A program made the translations under genes and the position numbers. Under the pieces are notes generated by a model, which saw only the letters and a program-made list of their open reading frames with translations, did no database searches and was not told where the DNA came from. Positions 1 through 10,396 of a DNA stretch of 64,000 bases are shown here, in pieces. The stretch's first letter is position 1; each line of letters begins with the position of its first letter. The DNA is from Euclidia mi (taxonomy: Eukaryota > Arthropoda > Insecta > Lepidoptera > Erebidae), in NCBI GenBank assembly GCA_944739405.2, contig OX123182.2:22951326-23015325 (forward strand). Reading direction: 5' to 3'.

Positions 1-2055
1 AATCAAATATAAAGTTATCAGGATACCCATAAACTTAGTATATTCAAAATAAGTTTTATCATATATTTATAACAAAGAGAGGCCTATGTTCAGCCGTGAA
101 TAGTCGGACTGTTGGTGATAAATATGAAATGATTTCAAACCATGCAGATCCAAGAATTTCGAAAATACTAGTGCTATAATTATTACTCATGTATGAACAT
201 GTTTAATCCAATATTGAATATTTTTAGGCATAGTGCAAGCTGTGAAATTGTTGAACTGTTTGCCAACTGAGCCATAAAAGAGAAATTTACAAGCAACCAA
301 TATTACAAAGCAAGATTAGTGCCGTCTTATTTTTAAAAATGATTCCACTCAGTTAAGAAATTTACTACAATAAACCATAAAAGCCAATAAAGATACTCAG
401 ATGTTGGTATTTTATAATTAATTCAAATAGACCTTTCTTTCTGAAATGAATGTTTCCATTTATCATTCGTCCCCTCCTTCATTATGTAATTCAACTTTAA
501 TTTTATTTGACTTTATATTTAAGGGAATTTTCCAAATAATGTTAATATTTATCTTAAACTGTTAACATGTGGTGCCTATGTAATTCTTATCAATTCATAC
601 ACAATTAATAATTGTTTATCCGAATAAATAAACTTAAATTGACCAATCACAACTGACTTAGAAATAAAGCATGAGCAATCCACACAACTACTTTTATTTG
701 CCAAGAATAAATACTGCTAAATGGGAAAAGAGATAATATGGATTTTCACATCATGTTCCCCAAACCCACCTATCATTATCCTAACAACCATACTCCGAAC
801 TGTCTTGCATCCCACAAGAGCTAAGTAATAAGGTTGGCACCAAATTTTATTGGTTTATCACTGTTTGTCATCCCGAATATAGATGCAACCAACTTTGCAA
901 ATGAACCCACAAACAAAACAAATTGCATTTACCAAGTATAACACTAAGGCCCGGCATTTATAAAAGATCAGCAGTCACCTGCCTCAAAACTTTCAACCGA
1001 AAATGTTTAGAGGCGGACCACTATAGAACCCAAGTGAGTGCACACGTCCACAAAGAAATCCACCGTCCAGATCTCATGTCTCTAGCTTCAGTAGTTCGGG
1101 TTAAGCAAGGAATTATCAAGGAACAAATCATACTATACAGGTATTAAAATTAAGCGACAAATATTAAGATATGTCGGGTTCCCTTGTCTTATTATATAAC
1201 CTTAACTTGAGCTGCAAGTTGTAATTTCAACATAATGTTAAAATGAAATTATGTAGGCACCTACACAGTCCACAGATTGTATAATAAAACCTATTTTGTA
1301 ACTTTACAATTATTAGATTTAAAAAATATGTAACACAAATTTATTTTTATATCTACCTTCTGAATATATCTGTACTAATATAATAAAACTGAAGTTTGTT
1401 TTGTTGAATGCACCTATCTGTGAAACTACATACTGGTTTTATGCAATAATTATTTTTGTGGTGGATAGTCATTTATCAAGAGAGGCTTCATATAATCGCG
1501 CCGTGAGCACTAGCCATAAGTAATGCAGTTAGTTAGCCTTATGTAATGTGTAACCAAGGCCTATAAATAATGTTTTGATTCCTTTAATGTTTTACTATTG
1601 AGATAACCTACTGACTACCAATTGAATGCATCTTCAGCACATCAATTAGCTTATTTAAACTGAAAGCAAATCAGGTAATTTATACAATGCATCTATATCA
1701 GAGCTTCAACTTGAAAAGGGCAGTTATACCGTTCTTTACTTATAATTACATTAGTAGAACCACATAACAACAAAGCTTCTTTCTCTTTCTTGTGTAGATA
1801 AGTAAGTTTTACAGAAAGTTTTCGACATGGCCTAACGATTAATAAACAGACAAGAGCTGGGGCTCTTCGGCTGGGGCCGATGGCATAACATTACTTTAAG
1901 CACAGTAGCACTGCTATGTACCAAACGTGGATAAACAACAGTTACCTATAAGTTCAATTTCGGGGTGTAATGTTCGTAATTTTGACTGTATAATGTTTAT
2001 CTGGTAATCCTTACGGGGACAGTAGGTATTCGTGTAAGCACCATAATTATAAAAT
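1..2055. other. AT-rich stretch without recognisable gene
   Basis: About 2 kb of AT-rich sequence with stops in all frames. The only open stretch, near 923-1147, has no recognisable domain or codon character. I see no RNA gene, LTR or clear repeat here. It may be intergenic or intronic. Confidence 0.5.
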
Positions 2056-2059
2056 TAGG

Positions 2060-2510
2060 ATGTTTCTCAAAAACTCTAATCAAATCAGCTCTGGATACCT
2101 CTGGTCAGTGCGTCAACAGCCCACATCTGCAACCTCTGGTAGCACTCAGAGCAGAACAGCGTTCACGCCACAGCACACCCCGGTGCGTGCACCCCGTCGT
2201 AGTCGCTCTGTCGCTCTGGCGCTCTCGCTCGCACGTGGCCTCACGTGAAGTGTAGACGTGCTCGCCATAACTCCGACTCACCGTGTGGTCTCCGATCAGG
2301 GTTGCCTAGCGCCAAACACGGCTTCCAAGCGCTTGTCGCATCAGTCTTCAGGTCATCATTGGTAATGGCGGCCAAGCCAAGAGACCCATCCCTCTCGCGC
2401 CAACCGTAGATCCCGAAGTCTCTTAGGGGGCGTTTATCCAACCGCTGCTGTCGGCGATATGCCAGGGTTATTGTGTCCAGTCCAGACTCCATTATAATAA
2501 AAACACTCAC
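2060..2510. other. GC-rich island with open frames on both strands, unrecognised
   Basis: GC content rises sharply against the AT-rich surroundings, with many CpG steps. An open frame runs on the minus strand from 2510 to 2241 (89 codons) and another on the plus strand from 2060 to 2248. I recognise neither protein. The minus frame holds a possible splice donor (GGTGAGTC, complement near 2276-2283), so an exon or a CpG-rich promoter is possible. A fragment of an unknown repeat is equally likely. Confidence 0.25.
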
Positions 2511-2684
2511 GTAATATTACTTGGTTTATTTTCAGACGATTTCTAGCACAGAATTGAAATAAAATGTGACTTACAGTCCTTTTTATACACTAACCGTCAT
2601 TACACAATGCTTAACAACTGTCACTTCCTTTTCAACATAATTGAAATTACTGTACCATTAATCATCAAAAATTAACATTAATAT

Positions 2685-3062
2685 TGTTATGAATTTTGCA
2701 CAACACCATATGATTTATTTTATACGAATAACAAATTTATTTTAATAACCAAACGCTGCTTTACAACATTCGCAACAGATGGCGCTATTAACAGGATGTA
2801 AATATAAGCGCATGTTATTTATTACCGTAAACATAAAAATAAGTATCAGAAAAATGTTACCTATTTAATACTAATTGATTTTACTTTGAAAGTTTCTGGA
2901 GTTATCTTAATAATTAAGTGATATATTAAATACCCAATCTTTATGAAACAGTGAAGCAGTCAATACAGTGTCTAATATTCTAAAGTAGTGAAGTTCTCAG
3001 TTCTGTGTTCACAAATAGTTATTTAAATATCAATCTTAAATATTATTAACATTTTCGTAACA
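2685..3062. repeat. solo LTR, 378 bp, with 4-bp ATAT target duplication
   Basis: The segment begins TGTTATGAA and ends TTCGTAACA, an imperfect inverted repeat of the TG...CA kind that bounds LTRs. It is flanked by ATAT on both sides (2681-2684 and 3063-3066), which fits the 4-bp duplication typical of Gypsy-type elements. No internal region follows. The Gypsy LTR at 36609-36859 has similar ends (TGTTAC...GTAACA) but a different body. The strand of the parent element cannot be decided. The duplication is AT-only and could match by chance. Confidence 0.55.
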
Positions 3063-3255
3063 ATATAATCATTATATATTCCTTTGCGCCCATATATACA
3101 TAATGGTGACTTTAGAGAGAAGATCCCGCATGACTAGGAGAATGTCTGAGGCTTGCTCCAAACACGAAGCATTGGATTGGTGGATATGACGTTCAGCATT
3201 AGAGCTTCTTCTCCCAAAAAAAGGACCTTGTTACCTATGATTTTTTGCAGTTTGT

Positions 3256-3479
3256 GTATATACATACATACATAGACTCACGCCTGTTTCCCCGAAGGGG
3301 TAGGCAGAGGCATAATAAACGCCCACTTTTCGCCAGTGTTTTGATCCCACGTAATAGGTGGCGAGCCTATTGCCGCTTATCGCGATATTTTGTTTGCCAG
3401 AGCCTCGTCCGTTGATCGGCAGGTGCACCACTTGCAGGTGAGGTTGGCTTGGGACCCTAAGTTCTTGGTGGGCACCCTA
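3256..3479 (-). repeat. SINE, head type 3 with shared LINE-like tail
   Basis: Read on the minus strand, this copy starts near 3479 with GGTGCCCACCAAGAACTTAG. It then has a 100-bp head unlike the other SINE heads in this window. It ends with the shared tail (AATAGGCTCGCCACCTATTA, GGCGAAAAGTGGGCG, CTCTGCCTACCCCTTCGGGG, GGCGTGA) and a TATG microsatellite at 3256-3274. The copy at 44934-45158 has the same head and tail. No RNA polymerase III B-box is obvious in this head, so it may be a 5'-truncated derivative. Target duplications are not clear. Confidence 0.65.
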
Positions 3480-3534
3480 TGCACACACCTTATTTTGTGT
3501 ATATCATAGCATATAATACTATTTAATACTGCCA

Positions 3535-3645
3535 TCATCATATCAGCCGAAATACGTCAACAACAGATATAGATTCTACTAACAGATAGACCTCCCCAGG
3601 GTACTCCATATAGACCGATCTTGGGCCACCGTATAAATACTAGGT
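3535..3645 (-). repeat. decayed LINE 3' tail relic
   Basis: The segment starts with CATCATCATATCAGCC and continues with GACCTCCCC, ACTCCATATAGACCGATC and a CCACCG end. It is a diverged version of the minus-strand LINE tail seen better at 48054-48115 and 48452-48660. No coding frame survives. Confidence 0.4.
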
Positions 3646-3830
3646 AAACTTAAAATAACGTTGTATGTATAAATTCAAAAATCACGCCTATTTCTATTAC
3701 CGTTACATCTGCCCATTGGTCACTCGCTTTGAGAAACCAACGTTCGCAATTTTATTGACTAGTTTTATTTTAGCAGCTTTATCTAGCTTGTAGAAGAACT
3801 TTTAATACCCGCCTAACTGATTTTATATTT

Positions 3831-3955
3831 GACTAGCTGTTTCCCAAGGTTTTACCCGCGTCCTGAGGGAACTACTTCGCGTACCCGAAAAACTTAAATA
3901 TTTTACGGACCCCTATTTTTTTCTAAAATAATATATAGCCTATGTTTTTTGTTTT
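3831..3955. repeat. dispersed repeat relic
   Basis: The segment contains GCTGTTTCCCAAGGTTTTAC, CCGCGTCCTGAGGGAACTAC and ATATATAGCCTATGTT. I associate this word order with a very common small repeat in moth and butterfly genomes, often linked to Helitron or LINE remnants. It has no ends or target duplication that I can define. Confidence 0.35.
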
Positions 3956-4014
3956 TGAGTTTATCCATTACAAACAAACAAAATACATCGATTTTAAACT
4001 TTCGCGATTTGTAT

Positions 4015-4205
4015 ACATCATACAAAATAATTAAGCGGGTCTTAAACGCGTTAACTTAACTTATGTAAGGTATAAATACCTATTTGTTTTCAACGTTTCG
4101 CTCGTCTTGCACCGAGCGTGGTCGCGGAGAGACTGATGAGAGCCCAGCGCCGTCTTGTGGTAGTGCGGGTTTCGGCACCTACCCTCACTTGGTCTTTATT
4201 TAAGT
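4015..4205 (+). repeat. PLE left inverted arm, 191 bp
   Basis: This arm is the reverse complement of 5970-6160 with about ten differences, roughly 95 percent identity by eye. It includes CGTTTCGCTCGTCTTGCACC, GACTGATGAGAG and TTGGTCTTTATTTAAGT. The match stops at the edge of the coding frame. Confidence 0.85.
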
Positions 4206-4219
4206 ATTTTACGTAATTC

Positions 4220-6031
4220 TAAGCCACCTAAAGCCAATACTACTGCAGAAGAGCGTCAAGCACTAAAAACGCTGCGTGATGACACGAATATTTTAGTGCT
4301 AAAGGCCGACAAGGGAAACGCCACTGTGGTAATGAATACTTGTGATTATGACAATAAGATAAGGAATCTGTTAAGTGACACATTAGTATATAAGGCTGTC
4401 TCATATAACCCGACCGCCAGAGTGACAAAACGCATTCGAGCCTTAATTAGAGACTATAAAAGCTTATTTACGGAAGAGGTATTTAAACGGTTACATAAAC
4501 CTCACATCGTGCAGCCGCCTAAGATGTACGGATTACCTAAATGACATAAGAATAATGTACCTTTGCGACCGATTGTGAGTCAAATAAATTCACCTCCATA
4601 TGGTTTGGCGAAACACATAAGCAAGGTACTACAACCGTTAGTAGGCAAGGCGCACTCTTTCGTAAAGGACTCTCGCCACTTTATTGAAATCATCAAGAGC
4701 ATGAAAAAGGAACCGGACGAGGTGATGGCGAGTTTTGATGTCGAGTCACTATTCACCAATGTTCCTATTCAAGATTGCCTTGACGTCGTAGAGAGAAAAT
4801 TAAGGGAAAACGGTCTGTCTAACGAATACAATATCGTTCTACTTAGGAATTGCTTGGATGGAAACTACTTCCTATATCGTGGACAACATTACCTCCAGGT
4901 CGATGGAGTGGCTATGGGTAGCCCTATAGCACCGGTAATGGCCAACATCTGGATGGAGCACCTTGAGGAATCCATAGACATGGAGGCGTCAAATGTGAAA
5001 CTATGGAAAAGGTATGTCAACGATATCTTCTGCATCATGAAGTGTTGCCCTTCGTAGCAGGACGTAGAACAATTCGCAGAAAAATTGAACTCCATACATC
5101 CGAACACCGATTTACATTCGAAATGGAGGTAGACGGATCGTTACTCTTTCTCGATGTAAAAGTGACAGTGAGAGATAATGGTACCCTTGGACACACTGTG
5201 TATAGGAAACCGACACACACCGACAGGTATCTCAACGCGAACTCGCACCACCATCCGCGGCCCTTGGATTCCGTTGTGTCCTCGTTAGTGAACAGAGCGT
5301 ATGGCCTATATGACCCTAAACAATTAAATTGTGAGCTGTCACATGTTCGGGAGGTACTTCGGCGCAACGGATACAAGAAAAACATACTCCGTCGGAAGAG
5401 GAACGAGCGTAAACCTGAAGTAAGCAGAGTGCCCGCTTACATGCCGTATCTAAAGGGAGTGACGGACAAAGTTGGAACAGTACTCAAGAAACACTCCATT
5501 AAAACTGTATACAGTCCGCTCTCTAAGATAGCACACAATCTGCGTACCCCAAAGGATGTCATTCCTCTCCAAACACCTGGCGTCTACAAAGTCGATTGCA
5601 GCTGTGGTAGTTCATATATCAGGCAGACTAAGCGTACAATCGCTGAAACAGTAAAAGAACATATCGCAGCTGTAAAAAACCGACATATTAATAAGTCGGC
5701 GATAGCTGAGCATTTGTTGGAGTCTGGACCAAACCACTGGATAGAACTACATCAACCACAAGTCTTATCCACCGATCGTCACTATTACTCCAGGATAGTA
5801 CGTGAAGCGGTAGAAATCAAGAAATATAACAATTTCAACCGGGAGGATGGATATATATTATCGGCTACTTGGAATCCAGTCATCAGCAAATGTAAATACC
5901 GCCGCAGTGATAAATCTCAACAGTGTGTAGACGTCATTAGTGTAGTGTGTCGGAGTACCGACATTGCGAACTTAAATAAAGACCAAGTGAGGGTAGTTGC
6001 CGAAACCCGCACTTCCACAAGACGGCGCTGA
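4220..6031 (+). pseudogene. Penelope-type reverse transcriptase plus GIY-YIG endonuclease, broken
   Basis: The frame is readable from about 4220. The first recognisable block (LKADKGNATVV, from 4299) is the conserved Penelope reverse-transcriptase motif. YGLPK follows near 4530, then LRPIVS (4564) and a core with SFDVESLFTNVP (about 4733). The catalytic block reads YVND at 5013-5024, where active enzymes have YVDD, so the first Asp codon has become Asn. The C-terminal endonuclease begins GVYKVDCSCG (5579) and then reads YIR instead of YIG (5615-5623), so its second motif is also altered. Breaks: an in-frame TGA at 4542-4544, an in-frame TAG at 5055-5057 and a one-base frameshift near 5107. 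The last codon lies inside the right arm. The product would normally copy element RNA at a nicked chromosomal site. This copy is very unlikely to do so. Confidence 0.85.
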
Positions 6032-6160
6032 GCTCTCATCAGTCTCTTCGCGACCACGCTCGGTGCAAGACGAGCGAAACGTCGTAAACAAATAGGTATT
6101 TATACCTTACATAAGTTAAGTTAACGCGCTTAAGACCCGCTAAATTTTTTTTTATGATGT
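5970..6160 (-). repeat. PLE right inverted arm, 191 bp
   Basis: This arm is the reverse complement of the left arm. It overlaps the last 20 or so codons of the polyprotein frame and extends to ATGATGT at 6160, where it pairs with ACATCAT at 4015. The outer 30 bp are AT-rich and more diverged than the rest. Confidence 0.85.
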
Positions 6161-6704
6161 AAACAAAAATAGAAATTTTTCCTCTTTATAATATTAGTGT
6201 AGAAGTGTAGATAGGTAGTCCTTTTGGAGATAAATTTCGAACTATAGTGAGTTATCAATAATTGTTTATTTCTGAAACTAATATATACTAGGGTACAAGT
6301 TTAATATGAAACGGATATATGTATATAGATTGCGTTTTCTTTTTTAATTTTGCTAAGGACTTTACAAACACATAAGCAACGAAGATGAAGAACACATGAA
6401 CTAGAATGAAAAAATTGTTTTGTCCTATGTGGGGAAGGAATCCATACTCCGCACAGGATTAAGCAACTAAATAAACCACTTCGCCATACCTGAATATTTT
6501 GCACTGACTTGTATACCCTTTATATCAGACTTATACCTACTTACTAAAATAGTGTTAGGGCTTGTAAAGCCAAAATAAATATCTTCAGTAGTTTTTGCGT
6601 GAACGAGTAAAAACATTCATTCATCCATACCTATAAACTACTGCATTTATGTATCAGTAAAAATGGTAGTCTACCAGTGAACCCGTAAACTATTTGATTG
6701 TACA

Positions 6705-6985
6705 TACATACGTACATATACTCACGCCTTTTTCCCGTCGGGGTAGGCAGAGACAACAGAACGCCACTTGCTTCTATCCTTACAAACCTCACGCGCTTCC
6801 TCTACACTCATTACTCTTTTCATACATGCTCGCCGGTTTCGGGTACTTTGGACCTGGCCGTTTTTTAGGACGTCCCCAATTTGATCGACGAATGTCCGAC
6901 GAGGTCTGCCGCGAACGACTTGCCCACACACATTTGCCTTATAAATCTTATTCGTCATTCTTTCTTCACTCATTCGCTCCACGTG
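6705..6985 (-). pseudogene. LINE C-terminal fragment (RTE-like) with 3' tail
   Basis: The minus-strand frame of 86 codons (6982 to 6722) carries the sort of C-terminus found in insect endonuclease-reverse transcriptase LINEs: VRGRPRRTFVDQIGDVL, ACMKRVMSVEEAREVC, then DRSKWRSVVSAYPDG and the stop. The stop is followed by a CGTATGTATG-type microsatellite tail (6705-6720). Only about 85 residues remain, so this is a 5'-truncated insertion, as is usual for LINEs. The last codons and stop match the 3' tail of the SINEs in this window (CTCTGCCTACCCC, then GGCGTGA), which makes this LINE type the likely source of their mobilising enzyme. The clade is my inference. Confidence 0.65.
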
Positions 6986-7524
6986 TCCAAACCACTATTT
7001 GATTGTGTTATATGTTTTCGCTAATATTTTTTTGTAATTGCTACTGCAAAGACTAGAGAACTTTTTATTACTTATATGAATATGCAAACAATTTTTTTTG
7101 CTACTTAACGAATTAAACACCATTAGTTTTAGTTGTTTGTGATCAATTTTATAAACAGGTTCCTTAAAAAAAATTACTTAACTTATTACTCAAATTCTTA
7201 TTTTAATCCATAAAAGAAACATTTTCAATACAAATTATATTTATAAAACCACGTTATATAAAAAGCAGCTACAATATTTTCAAATAATAACGCTACGTTA
7301 CAATTGCTCTCCATTTTAGCTCTCCAACATTTTTAATTTTTATTACGTCCAGCAATAATATATTATTATGATACACATTGTTGTTCAGTAAAGATAACGT
7401 AACGAGCCTTTTAGCGACAATTCACGGACAACGAAGTAATCAAATGGTACGAGATGAAATGAAATAAAATGCTCTTGTTTCTAATTGTTTGTGTTGCGCG
7501 AGTTTCACTGGAGACATCTGATTT

Positions 7525-7735
7525 ATACATATATGTATAGATTCACGCATGTATCCAGAAGTGGTAGACAGAGACTACGGAATGCCCTTCATTTGCAACT
7601 ATCCTGACATACGAGTATCTCTCTTGCTTCATTCACTCCCATTAAGTTTCTCACGCATGCTTGTCTGTTTAGGGTCCTTCTGATCAAATCTTCTTTAGGA
7701 GGTCTTCGATTTGGTCAGAGAATGTGTTTTTCTTT
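7525..7735 (-). repeat. second, strongly diverged copy of the same LINE 3' end
   Basis: The order of words matches 6705-6985 on the same strand: a TATATGTATAG tail, ATTCACGC, GGTAGACAGAGAC, CTTGCTTCATTCACTC, CATGCTTGTC, then GGAGGTCTTCGATTTGGTC. Many substitutions and indels have destroyed the reading frame, so it is an older insertion than its neighbour. Confidence 0.5.
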
Positions 7736-7829
7736 TAAAAGGAAAGGGCCTCGTATATATAAAAATACCCTTAAATTTTTTTACCCTATGAGCAGCACAT
7801 CAATAACTGAGAAAACGTTGAACTCTGTT

Positions 7830-8071
7830 AAATCTATCGAGGATCGATGCTTAGGATATTTCTCTTAACATCATACCTGTCAGAGAGAAAATTCCAGGTG
7901 AAGGAAGATGGAGCAACATCACAGTTCTACGAAATCTTGGCTGGTGTACCACAGGGATCTGTCCTGGGTCCTATTCTATATATTATATATACAGCTGATC
8001 TCCCTGTAAAGTCTAACATCACAACTGCCACGTTTGCTAATGATACCGCTATTTTAGCCAACGGCGCAGAT
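7830..8071 (+). pseudogene. Jockey-type LINE reverse transcriptase, part 1
   Basis: The frame from 7847 has SYLSERKFQVKEDG, the GVPQGSVLGP motif of non-LTR reverse transcriptases, and FANDTAIL where Jockey-type enzymes have FADDTAIL. One catalytic Asp is therefore Asn. It is cut at 8071 by a SINE and resumes at 8462. Nothing recognisable precedes about 7830, so the copy is 5'-truncated, without endonuclease or ORF1. Confidence 0.75.
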
Positions 8072-8461
8072 GCCGTGTGGTTGACGGCATAGAATACAAG
8101 TGTCACCACCCCCTATCTTCCCGTGGGTGTCGTAAGAGGCGACTAAGGGATAACACGATGCAAATACCAGCTTTGCGTAGAGACGGAAAACTCGACATCG
8201 AACCCTATACGACTGGCTCGTTGGTCTCGCGGCATAAATGTGTGCGTGGGATCGGGAGGTCCCGGGTTTGATTCCTGGGTCGGGCAGTGTCATTGGCTTT
8301 TTCTGTCATGTAATTCTCAGTAGCAGCACGGAGTCTGGAAATGTGCCCGGTACGGCAATAGGCTCGCCCCTTATTACGTGGGCCTAAAGTATATCTGGCG
8401 AAAAGTGGGTACAGAAATGCACCTCTGCCTACCCCTTCGGGGATAAAAGGCGTGACGATAT
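8072..8461 (+). repeat. SINE, head type 1, 390 bp, inserted in the Jockey LINE
   Basis: The copy is flanked by the 8-bp target duplication GCGCAGAT (8064-8071 and 8462-8469). Its order is: a leader starting GCCGTGTGGTTGACGGCATA; a tRNA-like unit with a GGTTTGATTCC B-box (8266-8276); and the shared tail (TGTGCCCGGTACGGCAATAG, GGCGAAAAGTGGGT, CCTCTGCCTACCCCTTCGGG, GGCGTGA). It would be transcribed by RNA polymerase III and moved by a LINE in trans. No protein is encoded. Confidence 0.85.
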
Positions 8462-9245
8462 GCGCAGATCCAAAAATAGCATCAAATATACTTCAAGAGG
8501 GTCTAAATGAAATCAACCAATGGTTAAGAAAGTGGAGAATCAAGGCGAGTGCAAGCAAATCGGTGCATGTCACGTTCACGCTAAGAAAAGGCAATTGCCC
8601 ACCTGTTAGCCTTGAGGGATACACACTACCACACACTGACAAGGTCAGGTACCTGGGTATGCACCTTGGTCATCGACTAACTTGGAAACAACACATCAAA
8701 TCCAAAAGAGAGGAAATAAATATTCGCTTTAAAAGCCTACACTGGTTACTGGGTCGACACTCAATACTGTCAATGGAGAACAAACTCCTTATATACAAGA
8801 CTGTCCTAAAACCAGTGTGGACTATGGGATTCAGCTCTGGGGCAGCGCTGCCAATAGCAACGTCAGCATGCTGCAGCGACTCCAAAATGTCATACTCAGA
8901 ACAATAACAGGAGTACCCTGGTTCATAACAAATAAAGAAATTCACGAAGAATGCAGGATTAGCACAATTAGAAACGAAATTTGTTCTTGCACCAGGAGAT
9001 ACAAATCAAGGCTCACAACTCATCCCAATAAGCTAGCCCACGAGCTATCAAACCAGAGTTATACCAGGCGACTCAAACGAAAGGACATAATGAATCTCGA
9101 CATTGACAAAGACAACGGGCTTTAAGTCTATAAATGAATAAAGTTGCGATCTTCACTGGAAGACGCACACTACGCATGATATCATCCACCACATCCGCTT
9201 ATAGTTTGGGACTGATTGGGGATCAACCAAAAACAAAAAAAAAAG
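8462..9245 (+). pseudogene. Jockey-type LINE reverse transcriptase, part 2, and 3' tail
   Basis: This continues the frame of 7830-8071 after the SINE. It has the region downstream of the catalytic loop (INQWLRKWRIKASASKS, VRYLGMHLGHRLTW) to about 8818, then a frameshift to a second frame (8817-9125) with YGIQLWGSAANS, MLQRLQNVILRTI and TGVPWF. Those are the conserved C-terminal words of Jockey-clade elements. The coding part ends with TAA at 9123-9125. An adenine-rich tail lies at about 9228-9245. With the SINE, the frameshift and the altered catalytic loop, this copy is inactive. Confidence 0.75.
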
Positions 9246-10020
9246 AGTGATTGAGTCCACTTTTATCAAAAAAATAAGATTTTATTACGGTATAAAATTT
9301 GAATTTCAATCTAGGAGCAACACCAAGCTGCGGTCAAAGCTTCTAACCAATAAAAATATCTGACAAAGATAGAAGTTCGGCAAATATTTTTGTATCAATA
9401 TTATATTTAAAAATACCTATTTATTCACAAAATGATTTCTATAAAAAATCATGTTCGTGTTTTATCCCTCCAGTGTGTTAGATATATAAAAACAAAAATC
9501 AGCAGAAATATACCTGTAAAAGCTTGTGTTAAAGTTATTTACGTAAGTGTACTTAATACCAAATACACAGAATCAAGCAAATCGAACAATCACTAGAACA
9601 TCACTAGTAAGTCAATTGAGTACCGTACTGTAAGTGCAAGTGCAAATAAGGCTTCTGAGAATATTTAATCTTTAGGCTTATAGATAGATATTATACGTAC
9701 AGCAAGGTATTATGATAATGCATTATAATTAATGATGTGTATTTTACTTGCTACATTTCATTATAATTCAAATACCTAGTATATGAAATTTTAAAAGATT
9801 TAAACTTTTCTAAAAAGTTTATTGTTATTTACATGATGCCAAGCTATAAAGAGGCTAATGGCAACAATTTAACTGCTTTCGTGGGGCATAATTTAGTGTT
9901 TAATTTAGCCCAGCAACATTTACAATACTGCACGAATTAGGAATCCCTTAAAATAACTCAATAGCTGATAATATAGTGCTTTTTTTTCGAGATATAAAAG
10001 AAAAACGTCTACAATTTTTA
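9246..10020. other. no gene or repeat recognised
   Basis: AT-rich sequence with short open frames only. I see no domain, RNA gene or repeat boundary. Confidence 0.5.
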
Positions 10021-10021
10021 T

Positions 10022-10117
10022 TTCAAGTGTGAGTGTAGTTACATCGAATATTAATAAGATCGCGAAGAGCGATTTTATTAATATTCAATGTTGAATGTAC
10101 CTACACTCACACTTGAA
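10022..10117. repeat. foldback element, 96 bp
   Basis: The left arm starts TTCAAGTGTGAGTGTAG and the right arm ends CTACACTCACACTTGAA. The inner part pairs AATATTAATAAGATCGC with GCGATTTTATTAATATT around the short loop GAAGA. The arms are near-complementary over about 43 bp, with an 8-base bulge in the right arm. It has the shape of a tiny MITE or a stem-loop made by template switching. The centre shares CGCGAAGAGCGATTTTATTA with the hairpin at 10354-10396. Confidence 0.6.
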
Positions 10118-10353
10118 GGAAGGAAAATGAATGATATTTTATTCATGTTTACATTTTCTCTCCACTATTAGCGTTTTATTTTCTTAGTAAATAACATATT
10201 TTTTCTTAAAAGCTAAATACCTTTTAATTGTTGAAGAGTTAGTCTTAATATCAACAACAGGTTTTTACATAATTAACATGAAAAAATAAACAATATTTAT
10301 TCAAAAAATCTATCTAGCAATATTTGTTTCACTGTGCTGCCTAATATTATTAC

Positions 10354-10396
10354 CGCGAAGAGCGATTTTATTATTATTAATATAATCGCTCTCGCG
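10354..10396. repeat. second hairpin sharing the same core motif
   Basis: CGCGAAGAGCGATT at 10354-10367 pairs with AATCGCTCTCGCG at 10384-10396 with one bulged A. Its first 20 bases are identical to 10061-10080 inside the first foldback, but the fold is different. Confidence 0.55.

Larger units (their letters stand above)
4015..6160 (+). mobile_element. Penelope-like retroelement (PLE) with long inverted arms
   Basis: A 2.15-kb unit bounded by two 191-bp inverted arms (4015-4205 and 5970-6160) enclosing one decayed open reading frame. The frame codes for a Penelope-type reverse transcriptase followed by a GIY-YIG endonuclease, an order that is diagnostic for Penelope-like elements. Full-length members usually have a longer N-terminal region. 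Here the left arm abuts the reverse transcriptase almost directly, so the element is 5'-truncated. Penelope copies often occur as partial tandem or inverted units, and the arms may be such a partial copy. Two stops, one frameshift and an altered catalytic site mark it as dead. Confidence 0.85.

Noticed and set aside
923..1147. 74-codon open frame as a gene.
   Set aside because: No domain, no start context and AT-driven composition.
4100..4190. Possible hammerhead ribozyme in the Penelope arms (CTGATGAG plus GAAAC words).
   Set aside because: CTGATGAG and CGAAAC lie on opposite strands of each arm, so the core cannot be assembled in one short transcript. No permuted arrangement fits either.
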